NCBI GenBank assembly: GCA_002389045.1
Contig: DGNS01000018.1
Location: 13,866-19,828 of the forward strand
From: Thiotrichaceae bacterium UBA4486
Lineage (GTDB): Bacteria > Pseudomonadota > Gammaproteobacteria > Eutrophobiales > Eutrophobiaceae
Length of the DNA stretch: 5,963 bases
Direction: 5' to 3'
Position numbers and translations under genes: made by a program
Shown: in pieces, positions 1 to 5,663 of the stretch
Layout of the letters: the number at the start of each line of letters is the position of its first letter
Position numbering within the stretch: the stretch's first letter is position 1
Notes under the pieces: generated by a model
What the model was told of the DNA's origin: nothing
What the model saw: only the letters and a program-made list of their open reading frames with translations
Database searches by the model: none

Positions 1-30
1 ACCTGAAGGGAGAGAGGTGTCTGCCTTCTC
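1..30. repeat. Fragments of the two-hairpin intergenic repeat
   Basis: The first seven bases (ACCTGAA) match the terminal bases of the complete copies elsewhere in the window, so the window probably opens inside another copy. Bases 15-28 (AGGTGTCTGCCTTC) repeat the first arm's start and then break off into the complete copy that begins at 31. The stretch GGGAGAGAGGTGT around 8-20 recurs around 587-599, so a piece of flanking sequence was duplicated along with the repeat. Confidence 0.6.
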
Positions 31-97
31 AGGTGTCTGCCTTCAGGCTGACACCGTGAAAGCCATGACGATGCCAGGCTGAAGCCTGACACCTGAA
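31..97. repeat. Two-hairpin (REPIN-like) repeat, complete copy 1
   Basis: This is a unit of about 65 bp made of two imperfect hairpins in inverted orientation. Arm 1 pairs GGTGTC with GACACC and GCC with GGC around a TTCA loop, with one T-T mismatch. Arm 2 pairs CAGGC with GCCTG around a TGAA loop. The unit starts AGGTGTC and ends GACACCT, so its outer ends are also inverted repeats. Three further complete copies lie at 520-583, 1872-1936 and 1950-2022. The layout resembles REP doublets (REPINs), non-autonomous elements moved by a RAYT transposase elsewhere, but no transposase is visible here. Confidence 0.85.
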
Positions 98-118
98 GAG
101 GCGGGGAAACGTCCGACC

Positions 119-331
119 TCAGGCCGCTGAAATGTGCTGAGCAGAGTCCGGCAGGTTACGCAGGATCCGGTAACCGGCCTTGATAAAGGCCTCATCGATG
201 GGGGCGTCATATTGCCCGGCCTCCATCAGGCGTTTGAGCACATATCGCTCCATCACCTCGAACCGGTCGATCCCGGGACCGACGCGGCGCACATCCCGGA
301 ACAGTTCACGTGGTACATTTCGCTTGACCAT
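119..331 (-). CDS. Small basic protein of unknown function (about 70 aa)
   Basis: I do not recognise this gene. The preferred start is the ATG at 331, because AAGGT lies 7 bases upstream. A longer frame from the ATG at 367 (82 aa) is possible, but that codon overlaps the inferred -10 box. The 70-residue product is soluble-looking, with no signal peptide or membrane segment. It opens with a basic stretch (MVKRNVPREL, then FRDVRRVGPG), continues with a probable helix containing ERYVLKRLMEAG, and ends with a second probable helical segment containing AGYRILRNL. The charge pattern is that of a small helical protein, possibly nucleic-acid or partner binding, which is inference only. It stands alone, with repeats on both sides. 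A near-consensus FNR/ANR site upstream suggests induction at low oxygen. A spurious frame cannot be excluded, but ribosome site, promoter geometry and protein composition agree. Confidence 0.55.
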   Translation of the reverse strand: MVKRNVPRELFRDVRRVGPGIDRFEVMERYVLKRLMEAGQYDAPIDEAFIKAGYRILRNLPDSAQHISAA

Positions 332-390
332 GATCCATACCTTCGCAGTTATTCCCGATTCAAGCATGGAGTCTTTGCGGTGAAAATCCT

Positions 391-404
391 TTGATCCAGA
401 TCAT
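391..404 (-). promoter_or_regulatory. FNR/ANR-type box, class II position
   Basis: On the plus strand this reads TTGATCCAGATCAT, which matches the FNR consensus TTGAT-N4-ATCAA at nine of ten defined positions. The centre is at 397.5. On the minus strand a weak -10-like hexamer, CATGCT, lies at 368-363 and would place the transcription start near 356, so the box sits at about -41.5. That is the standard position for FNR-activated class II promoters. The predicted transcript has a leader of about 25 bases before the ATG at 331. The match and spacing are seen in the sequence; regulation is inferred. Confidence 0.5.
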
Positions 405-493
405 GAAACGGTCGATTCAGCCGGTCGCTGATAGTGCGCCGCAACAAAAACAGACGGTGCATAACTGATCCGGTATCTGTCTACCCGATATGA

Positions 494-510
494 CAGGTGT
501 CAGCCTTCCC
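494..510. repeat. Truncated arm of the two-hairpin repeat
   Basis: The sequence AGGTGTCAGCCTTC matches the first arm of the complete repeats, with A instead of T at the seventh base of the stem as in the copy at 1950. It stops before the returning half of the hairpin, ten bases ahead of the complete copy at 520. Confidence 0.55.
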
Positions 511-519
511 CCATTAATC

Positions 520-583
520 AGGTGTCTGCCTTCAGGCTGACACCGTGAAGCCACGACGATGTCAGGCTGAAGCCTGACACCTT
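520..583. repeat. Two-hairpin (REPIN-like) repeat, complete copy 2
   Basis: This copy is nearly identical to the one at 31-97: the same first arm with its T-T mismatch, the same GTGAAGCCA-type spacer, and a second arm with a perfect stem (TGTCAGGC with GCCTGACA, loop TGAA at 551-570). It lies just upstream of the LCAT-like gene, and matching copies lie just downstream of that gene. Confidence 0.85.
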
Positions 584-608
584 GCGGGAGAGAGAGGTGT
601 GTCCTTCA
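584..608. repeat. Repeat fragment next to copy 2
   Basis: The bases GGGAGAGAGAGGTGTGTCCTTC parallel GGGAGAGAGGTGTCTGCCTTC at 8-27, with small insertions or deletions. This is a decayed first arm with its flank. It extends the repeat cluster to about 60 bases before the next start codon. Confidence 0.5.
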
Positions 609-668
609 ACAACCGTTTTGTTTCATACTATGCAATCTGTGGATAAGGACCATTAAGGAGGAGACATC

Positions 669-1865
669 ATGCCGGCAGACGCCATCATTTTCGTGCCCGG
701 GATCAAGGGCACCAAGTTACTCAACACCAATCTCGTCAACCACGACACCATCTGGTCTGCGCTGCAGAGCAATTTTGAAACCATCGGCGACCTGGAACTC
801 ACCCGCTCGCTGCAAGATCAATACTACGACGAGCACGCCGACGTCATCGTGGAGCCGGGTGAGTTGGAAGAACTGGCCTACGCGGAATTCATTCGCGACC
901 TGGATGCGGGCAAGCCCATTTACATCTTCAACTACGATTGGCGGCTCTCCGCGTTTGAAAACGCTTACCGGCTGGAGGCATTTATCGATTACCTGGTGGA
1001 AAAATCCACGGCCAGCCGCGAGATGCGCACTTTCAAATCCTTCGACTTCATCACCCACAGTCTCGGCAACTTCATCGTTCGCGCCTACCTGAAACACTTC
1101 GGCTTTGACCGTACCGGCAAGGTGATTTTCACCGTACCGCCGTTCCGGGGCTCGCTCGACATTGCCTCCGTGGTTACCGTGGGCGAGGGATTCTTCGACA
1201 GCGTTAAAACCCGGATCCGCAAACTCATTCGCACCATGCCCGGCGCGCTGGAACTGCTGCCCACCTACGAAAAAGCCGGCGTCTTCGACAGCGGCCGCGG
1301 CCGGCACAATTTTTTCAATGCGGAGCACTGGCAGAGCAATATCACCAATACCCGCAACACCAGTGTGCAGAAACGGGACAACGCGGAGAAATTCATCGCC
1401 GCGTTGAAGGAAGCGAAAAGCACGGTAAACAACCGGCTGCTGGATCTGAACGAACTCTCAGCGACCGAAAAACGCAAGTGCCTGGTGCTGGCGCGCACGG
1501 GCTACGAGACCTGGCAATCGGTGCGCGTGCTGAAAGATCCGGAACCGCCGAATCCGCGCAACTTCATCGACTTTGAACACGGCTTACGCACCGATCACGG
1601 TGACGGCCGCGTTGCCGACGCCAGTTCCTGCTGTTACCACGACGCGGTGAAAACACTGGTGATCGAGGACGCTTTTTTCCATCGCGATTACAGCCATGGC
1701 CTGTTTCTGAAAGACGAACGCGTGCAGCGTATCGTACGCAAGTTCCTGGACAACGAAACCGGCGCGTTCTGGAAGATCCCCGGCGAGGCGGTGAAAAGAG
1801 TGAAGGGACTTAAGGAAGCAATCGATGCCGAGACCGGCCTGACGTACCGGAAAATCGTGGTTTAA
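669..1865 (+). CDS. LCAT-like alpha/beta hydrolase (lipase/acyltransferase family)
   Basis: The 398-residue product carries the hallmarks of the lecithin:cholesterol acyltransferase-like family. These are an N-terminal oxyanion-hole motif PGIKGT (residues 10-15), the family motif YDWR (89-92), a nucleophile elbow HSLGN with Ser131, PPFRGS (157-162), LLPTY (196-200), GDGRV with the likely acid Asp312, and SHGLF with the likely base His343. All three catalytic residues are present in the usual order, so an ester hydrolase or acyl-transfer activity is likely; the substrate cannot be told. There is no signal peptide or membrane span, which suggests a cytoplasmic enzyme, whereas many family members are secreted or lumenal. 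The start is firm: AAGGAGGAG at 655-663 sits 5 bases before the ATG. A weak -10-like TACTAT lies at 626-631. The gene is monocistronic and bracketed by complete two-hairpin repeats. Its codon use looks like that of its neighbours. Confidence 0.85.
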   Translation: MPADAIIFVPGIKGTKLLNTNLVNHDTIWSALQSNFETIGDLELTRSLQDQYYDEHADVIVEPGELEELAYAEFIRDLDAGKPIYIFNYDWRLSAFENAYRLEAFIDYLVEKSTASREMRTFKSFDFITHSLGNFIVRAYLKHFGFDRTGKVIFTVPPFRGSLDIASVVTVGEGFFDSVKTRIRKLIRTMPGALELLPTYEKAGVFDSGRGRHNFFNAEHWQSNITNTRNTSVQKRDNAEKFIAALKEAKSTVNNRLLDLNELSATEKRKCLVLARTGYETWQSVRVLKDPEPPNPRNFIDFEHGLRTDHGDGRVADASSCCYHDAVKTLVIEDAFFHRDYSHGLFLKDERVQRIVRKFLDNETGAFWKIPGEAVKRVKGLKEAIDAETGLTYRKIVV

Positions 1866-1871
1866 GGCAAA

Positions 1872-1936
1872 AGGTGTCTGACTTCAGTCAGACACCGTAA
1901 AAGTTATGACGATGTCAGGCTGAAGCCTGACACCTG
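1872..1936. repeat. Two-hairpin (REPIN-like) repeat, complete copy 3
   Basis: This copy begins six bases after the stop codon of the LCAT-like gene. Its first arm forms a perfect 10-bp stem, GGTGTCTGAC with GTCAGACACC around TTCA. Relative to copies 1 and 2, three bases differ and all three restore or keep pairing. The second arm is the usual perfect TGTCAGGC/GCCTGACA stem (1913-1932). Lying in a convergent gap, it could attenuate or end transcription from either side, although no T-run follows it. Confidence 0.85.
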
Positions 1937-1949
1937 TAGAGGGGGGGTC

Positions 1950-2022
1950 AGGTGTCAGCCTTCAGGCTGACATCGTAAACCCTGTCTGGTCCCTGACGAT
2001 GTCAGGCTAAAGCCTGACACCT
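1950..2022. repeat. Two-hairpin (REPIN-like) repeat, complete copy 4
   Basis: Arm 1 has A in place of T at the mismatch position, giving an A-T pair, and a GACATC return strand that leaves one G-T wobble. The spacer is about 10 bases longer than in the other copies. Arm 2 at 2000-2019 is a perfect inverted repeat, TGTCAGGCT and AGCCTGACA separated by AA. It is placed tail-to-tail between convergent genes and could serve the minus-strand dehydrogenase as a transcript end. Confidence 0.8.
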
Positions 2023-2070
2023 GAAACATCGTAAAGCCAGACACCTGAGAAATCGTGAAGCCAGACCCCA
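2023..2070. repeat. Decayed remnants of the two-hairpin repeat
   Basis: ACATCGTAAAGCCAGACACCTGA and AATCGTGAAGCCAGACCCCAG are two tandem, degenerate versions of the spacer and outer-arm portion of the unit. Neither keeps a full stem. The remnants end eight bases before the stop codon of the minus-strand dehydrogenase. Confidence 0.5.
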
Positions 2071-2077
2071 GCCCCAG

Positions 2078-3214
2078 CTACCCTTTGTAATAAATCCGGT
2101 AAATCACGCCCTGGTAATCATCCGAAACCAGCAGCGAGCCATCCGGTAACTGCAATATATCCACCGGCCGGCCCCAGGCCTCGTTGTTCTGCAACCAGCC
2201 GTCAATAAAAACATGATGGCCGGTGGCGTTACCCGCCTCATCAAATTCCACATGCATGAGCCGGTATCCGATAGGCGTAGTGCGGTTCCAGGAACCATGC
2301 TGGGCGACAAAAGCGGTGTTTTTGTATTTCGCCGGCAGCATGTCGCCGGTATAAAACTCGATTCCCAGCGGCGCGGTGTGCGCGGCGAACTCCACCACCG
2401 GGAAAGTCACTTCCTGCGGCGGGGACTGGTCTTCCCATTTCGGATGGCGAATATCGCCCCCGGCGTAATAGGGAATGCCGAAATGCATACCGGGCTTCGG
2501 GGCGGCATTCAGTTCTCCCGGCGGGATGTCGTCACCCATCATATCGGTGTTGTTGTCGGTGAAATGCAAAACGCCCGTTTGCGGATGAAAACCCAGGCCC
2601 ACGGAATTGCGCATGCCGCGCGCGAACACCTCGGCATCCGTGCCATCCGGGTTCATTCGCAGAATGGTGCCTTCCGGTTCCTCGGTATCACAGATATTGC
2701 AGGCTATACCGACGGTGACGTACAGCTTGCCGTCCGGGCCGAACTCGATGTAGCGCCAGCCGTGATGCGCCTTGTCGGGCAAGCGGTCATAAATCACCTC
2801 GCCCATATCCGCAAAGGGTAAATCAAGGCTGAAGCCGGGCGCCGGGTAGCGCACGATGCGGTGCTGTTCGGCCACGTAAAGCATGCCCTGGTGCATGGCC
2901 AGCCCGTTCGGCACATTCAGATCCTCAAGAATGGTAACCACCCGCTCGGCCTTGCGATCCTTGTCCTTGTCGACCACCGCGTACACCCTGCTCTCGCGGG
3001 TGCCGACAAACACCGTACCGGTGGATTGCCCCAGCACCATGCTGCGCGCACCGGGCACATCATCGGCGTAAATCTCGATGGCATAGCCCTCCGGCAGGTT
3101 GAGTTTACCGAGATTGGCCTCGAGATTGGCGGCTCGGGCGGACGGGACGGCTGCGAGCGTGAATACGGCGGTGAACATCAGGGTGTAAAGAGACTGTGTG
3201 ATTCGCTGCTTCAT
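2078..3214 (-). CDS. Exported PQQ-dependent sugar dehydrogenase (sorbosone/aldose type)
   Basis: The 378-residue product fits the glucose/sorbosone dehydrogenase family, a six-bladed beta-propeller that oxidises sugar aldehydes or aldoses with pyrroloquinoline quinone (PQQ). Residues 1-28 form a clear Sec signal peptide (basic start, hydrophobic core, cleavage after SARA), so it acts in the periplasm. Family features in order are NGLAMHQGMLYVAE (103-116), HHGWR followed by FGPDGKLYVTVG (150-169, with His150/His151 the candidate catalytic position), GMRNSVGLGFHP (200-211), HGSWNR (306-311), GRPVDI (348-353) and a closing blade LLVSDDYQGVIYRI. Cys172 and Cys175 form a CxxC pair that could be a disulphide. 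The ribosome site AGGAG lies 7 bases before the ATG. It is transcribed away from the NfeD operon and converges on the LCAT-like gene. No PQQ synthesis genes are in view. The exact substrate is unknown. Confidence 0.87.
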   Translation of the reverse strand: MKQRITQSLYTLMFTAVFTLAAVPSARAANLEANLGKLNLPEGYAIEIYADDVPGARSMVLGQSTGTVFVGTRESRVYAVVDKDKDRKAERVVTILEDLNVPNGLAMHQGMLYVAEQHRIVRYPAPGFSLDLPFADMGEVIYDRLPDKAHHGWRYIEFGPDGKLYVTVGIACNICDTEEPEGTILRMNPDGTDAEVFARGMRNSVGLGFHPQTGVLHFTDNNTDMMGDDIPPGELNAAPKPGMHFGIPYYAGGDIRHPKWEDQSPPQEVTFPVVEFAAHTAPLGIEFYTGDMLPAKYKNTAFVAQHGSWNRTTPIGYRLMHVEFDEAGNATGHHVFIDGWLQNNEAWGRPVDILQLPDGSLLVSDDYQGVIYRIYYKG

Positions 3215-3350
3215 GTGCTTACTCCTGTAAGAATCCTGTAAATAATACTACTAGGCGACCGGCCCGAACCCAAATCGTTCCGGGACACAATCGAAACAGG
3301 CTGTTGGCGCAGCACACGCACCGGTAAAAGTCCTTTAGCCAAACATCGAC

Positions 3351-3366
3351 TGGCACATATTCCGCT
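3351..3366 (+). promoter_or_regulatory. Possible sigma-54-type promoter of the NfeD-slipin operon
   Basis: TGGCAC followed by ATATT and CCGCT has the invariant GG-N10-GC spacing of -24/-12 promoters (GG at 3352-3353, GC at 3364-3365) and a perfect -24 element. The -12 element has CC where TT is preferred. The start site would fall near 3376-3378, giving a leader of roughly 30-40 bases. A sigma-70-like -10 (TATCAT, 3376-3381) overlaps the same area without a good -35. One short match like this can arise by chance. Confidence 0.3.
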
Positions 3367-3413
3367 TTGCGGTGTTATCATTACCCTATCAACAGACAGG
3401 AAGCATGATCGGT

Positions 3414-4889
3414 ATGTGGATGAAACAGCCGGCCCGGAACCCGGGCTCCGCCAGGATCAAAACCCTGTCCCTGCTGCTGCTGGCGCTGGGGTCGGTCCTC
3501 CTTGTGCAGGCCGAGCCCGATTTGACTACTGCGGGACCGGATAAAAGCAAAGACCGCACCGCACTCATCCTCAGCGTCAAGGACGCCATCAGTCCCGCCA
3601 GTAACGACTACATTCACCGCGGTCTGAAAGAGGCCTTCGATCGCAACGCCGAAGTGGTGATCCTGCGCCTGGATACGCCCGGCGGCCTCGATACCGCCAT
3701 GCGCGAAATCATCCAGGACATTATCGCCTCGCCGGTGCCGGTGATTACCTGGGTCGCACCCTCCGGTGCCCGCGCCGCCAGCGCCGGCACCTACATGCTC
3801 TATGCCTCGCACATCGCCGCCATGGCGCCGGGTACCAACCTCGGCGCCGCCACGCCCGTGCAAATCGGCGGTGGTGGCGGTCTGCCCGATATGAAACCCT
3901 CTGCGCCCGAACCGAAAAAGAAACCGGAAAAAGGCGAGGGCGAGGAAGACAGCAGCGATGAAGATACCTCAGCCGGGGAAAGTGCCGCGCCCGCCGACGC
4001 CATGGGCAAGAAAGTATTGAACGACTCCATCGCCTACATTCGCAGCCTTGCGGAAATGCGCGGTCGTAACGTCGAATGGGCGGAACAGGCCGTGCGTGAA
4101 GCTTCCAGCATTTCCAACGACGAGGCCCTGCAACTCGGCGTGATCGACATCGTCGCCGGCAACATTGACGATCTGCTGGCGAAGGCCAACGGCTGGGAAG
4201 TCAATGTCAACGGCATCAACCGTATGCTGGATACTTCCAGCCTGTTCATCGAGAGATTCGAACCCGACTGGCGCAACCGCCTGCTCGCCGTGATCACCAA
4301 TCCCAACGTCGCCTACATCCTGATGATGATCGGCATGTACGGCCTGTTCTTCGAATTCGTCAATCCCGGTTTCGTGCTGCCCGGCGTCATCGGCGCCATC
4401 TGTTTGCTGCTGGCGCTGTATGCCCTGCAGATCCTGCCGGTCAACTACGCCGGCCTGGCGCTCATCATCCTGGGCGTGATGTTCATGGTGGCGGAAGCCT
4501 TTGCGCCCAGTTTCGGGGTGCTGGGCATCGGCGGCATCATTGCCTTTGTCATCGGCTCGGTGATCCTGTTCGATGTCGAGGGCAGCAATATGCAGGTGGC
4601 CTGGCCGCTCATCGGCGCGGTCAGCGCGGTCACCGGCGGCTTCATCCTGGTGGCGATCCGACTGGTCTTCACCTCGCTGAGAAAACCGGTGGTCAGCGGC
4701 TCGGAACAGATGGTGGGCAGCGTTGGCGAAGTGGTGGACGATTTCGATGAACACGGACACATTTATATCCACGGCGAGAACTGGAACGCCGTGGCCACAC
4801 AACCGCTGAAACGCGGCGACAAGGTCAAGGTAACTGAAATTGACGGACTGACACTCAAGGTCGAACCGGCCGGGGAGGTAAACACATGA
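3414..4889 (+). CDS. nfeD: Long NfeD protein: membrane-bound ClpP-class serine protease
   Basis: Residues are numbered from the GTG at 3372, where the frame opens. The ATG at 3414 (residue 15) is preferred because AGGAAG (3398-3403) lies 10 bases upstream; the ATG at 3405 is only one base from it. A signal sequence (about 18-47) leads into a ClpP-fold protease domain (about 62-275) with LDTPGGLDTAM, catalytic Ser137 in ARAASAGTY and likely Lys214 in MGKKVLND, i.e. a Ser-Lys dyad. A Gly- and charge-rich insert (166-209) separates these two residues. About five membrane segments follow (roughly 303-330, 333-355, 358-377, 382-400, 408-432), then a cytoplasmic NfeD OB-fold (440-498) with the GENWNA motif. 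Archaeal homologues cleave the tail of partner stomatin. The slipin gene overlaps its stop, consistent with a protease-scaffold pair. Gene symbol by family only. Confidence 0.9.
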   Translation: MWMKQPARNPGSARIKTLSLLLLALGSVLLVQAEPDLTTAGPDKSKDRTALILSVKDAISPASNDYIHRGLKEAFDRNAEVVILRLDTPGGLDTAMREIIQDIIASPVPVITWVAPSGARAASAGTYMLYASHIAAMAPGTNLGAATPVQIGGGGGLPDMKPSAPEPKKKPEKGEGEEDSSDEDTSAGESAAPADAMGKKVLNDSIAYIRSLAEMRGRNVEWAEQAVREASSISNDEALQLGVIDIVAGNIDDLLAKANGWEVNVNGINRMLDTSSLFIERFEPDWRNRLLAVITNPNVAYILMMIGMYGLFFEFVNPGFVLPGVIGAICLLLALYALQILPVNYAGLALIILGVMFMVAEAFAPSFGVLGIGGIIAFVIGSVILFDVEGSNMQVAWPLIGAVSAVTGGFILVAIRLVFTSLRKPVVSGSEQMVGSVGEVVDDFDEHGHIYIHGENWNAVATQPLKRGDKVKVTEIDGLTLKVEPAGEVNT

Positions 4890-5653
4890 GTATTACCACA
4901 CTGATTTATATCATCGTTGCGGCGGTCATCATTCTGCCGATGATCTTCAAGATCATGCGCGAGTACGAACGCGCCGTGGTCTTCACCTTCGGACGCTTCA
5001 CCTCGGTGAAAGGCCCGGGCCTGATCATCGTCATCCCGTTGATCCAGCAGATCGTCCGCGTGGACCTGCGCATGATCGTGATGGACGTACCCAGCCAGGA
5101 TGTCATCTCGCAGGACAACGTCTCGGTGAAAGTGAACGCCGTGGTCTACTTCCGCGTTATCGACCCTGAACGCGCCATTATCCAGGTGGAAAACTACACC
5201 GACGCCACCAGCCAGCTCGCGCAAACCACGCTGCGCTCGGTACTGGGTAAACACGATCTCGACGACATGCTGGCCGAACGCGACAAACTCAACGACGACA
5301 TCCAGGAAATCCTCGATCGCCACACCGACGCCTGGGGCATCAAGGTGGCCAACGTCGAGATCAAGCACGTGGACATCGACGAGAGCATGATCCGCGCCAT
5401 CGCCAAGCAGGCCGAGGCCGAACGCGAACGCCGCGCCAAGGTCATCCATGCCGAGGGCGAACTGCAGGCTTCGGAAAAACTCCTGCAGGCCGCCAAGGTG
5501 CTGTCACAGAACCCGCAGAGTATTCAACTGCGTTATTTACAAACCCTGACCGAGATCGCCGGCGAGAAAAACTCCACCATCGCCTTCCCGGTACCCATGG
5601 ATATCCTGATGCCATTGGTAAAGGCCGCGCAGAATAAGGAGGAGATGAGTTAA
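4886..5653 (+). CDS. Slipin (stomatin-like SPFH membrane protein)
   Basis: The 255-residue protein is a bacterial slipin, close in length to archaeal p-stomatin. It has one N-terminal hydrophobic anchor (about 3-23), then an SPFH/band-7 domain (about 25-170) with REYERAVVFTFGRF, KGPGLIIVIP and VDLR, then an Ala/Glu-rich coiled coil (172-206, AEAERERRAKVIHAEGEL) that drives oligomerisation, and a C-terminal hydrophobic patch STIAFPVPMDILMPL (230-244). In Pyrococcus the corresponding patch is where the partner NfeD protease cuts. The ATG overlaps the NfeD stop (ATGA), and GGGGAGGT (4872-4879) lies 6-7 bases upstream, so the genes are cotranscribed and translationally coupled. The likely role is a membrane-bound oligomeric scaffold regulated by its protease. 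It could be mislabelled HflK/HflC-like, but the NfeD partner and short length favour slipin. Confidence 0.92.
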   Translation: MSITTLIYIIVAAVIILPMIFKIMREYERAVVFTFGRFTSVKGPGLIIVIPLIQQIVRVDLRMIVMDVPSQDVISQDNVSVKVNAVVYFRVIDPERAIIQVENYTDATSQLAQTTLRSVLGKHDLDDMLAERDKLNDDIQEILDRHTDAWGIKVANVEIKHVDIDESMIRAIAKQAEAERERRAKVIHAEGELQASEKLLQAAKVLSQNPQSIQLRYLQTLTEIAGEKNSTIAFPVPMDILMPLVKAAQNKEEMS

Positions 5654-5663
5654 GTTAAAAAGT

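Noticed and set aside
134..394. Plus-strand frame of 86 codons opposite the small minus-strand gene
   Set aside because: It lacks a ribosome-binding site. The minus-strand frame has AAGGT at good spacing and a plausible promoter, so this is its shadow.
1..608. Repeat cluster considered as a CRISPR array
   Set aside because: The units are two inverted hairpins with irregular spacing and near-identical spacers. There are no regular unique spacers and no cas genes.
717..1328. Long minus-strand frame (203 codons) inside the LCAT-like gene
   Set aside because: Its product has no recognisable motif, and the plus strand carries a full set of catalytic motifs across the same bases. It is a codon-bias shadow.
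3295..3305. Short dyad AACAG-G-CTGTT in the divergent promoter gap, considered as an operator
   Set aside because: The half-sites are only five bases and fit no known operator, including LexA, so chance is the simpler explanation.
3969..4802. Minus-strand frame of 277 codons rich in His, Asp and Gln opposite the NfeD gene
   Set aside because: This composition is the typical antisense reading of a GC-rich membrane-protein gene. NfeD domains cover the plus strand completely.
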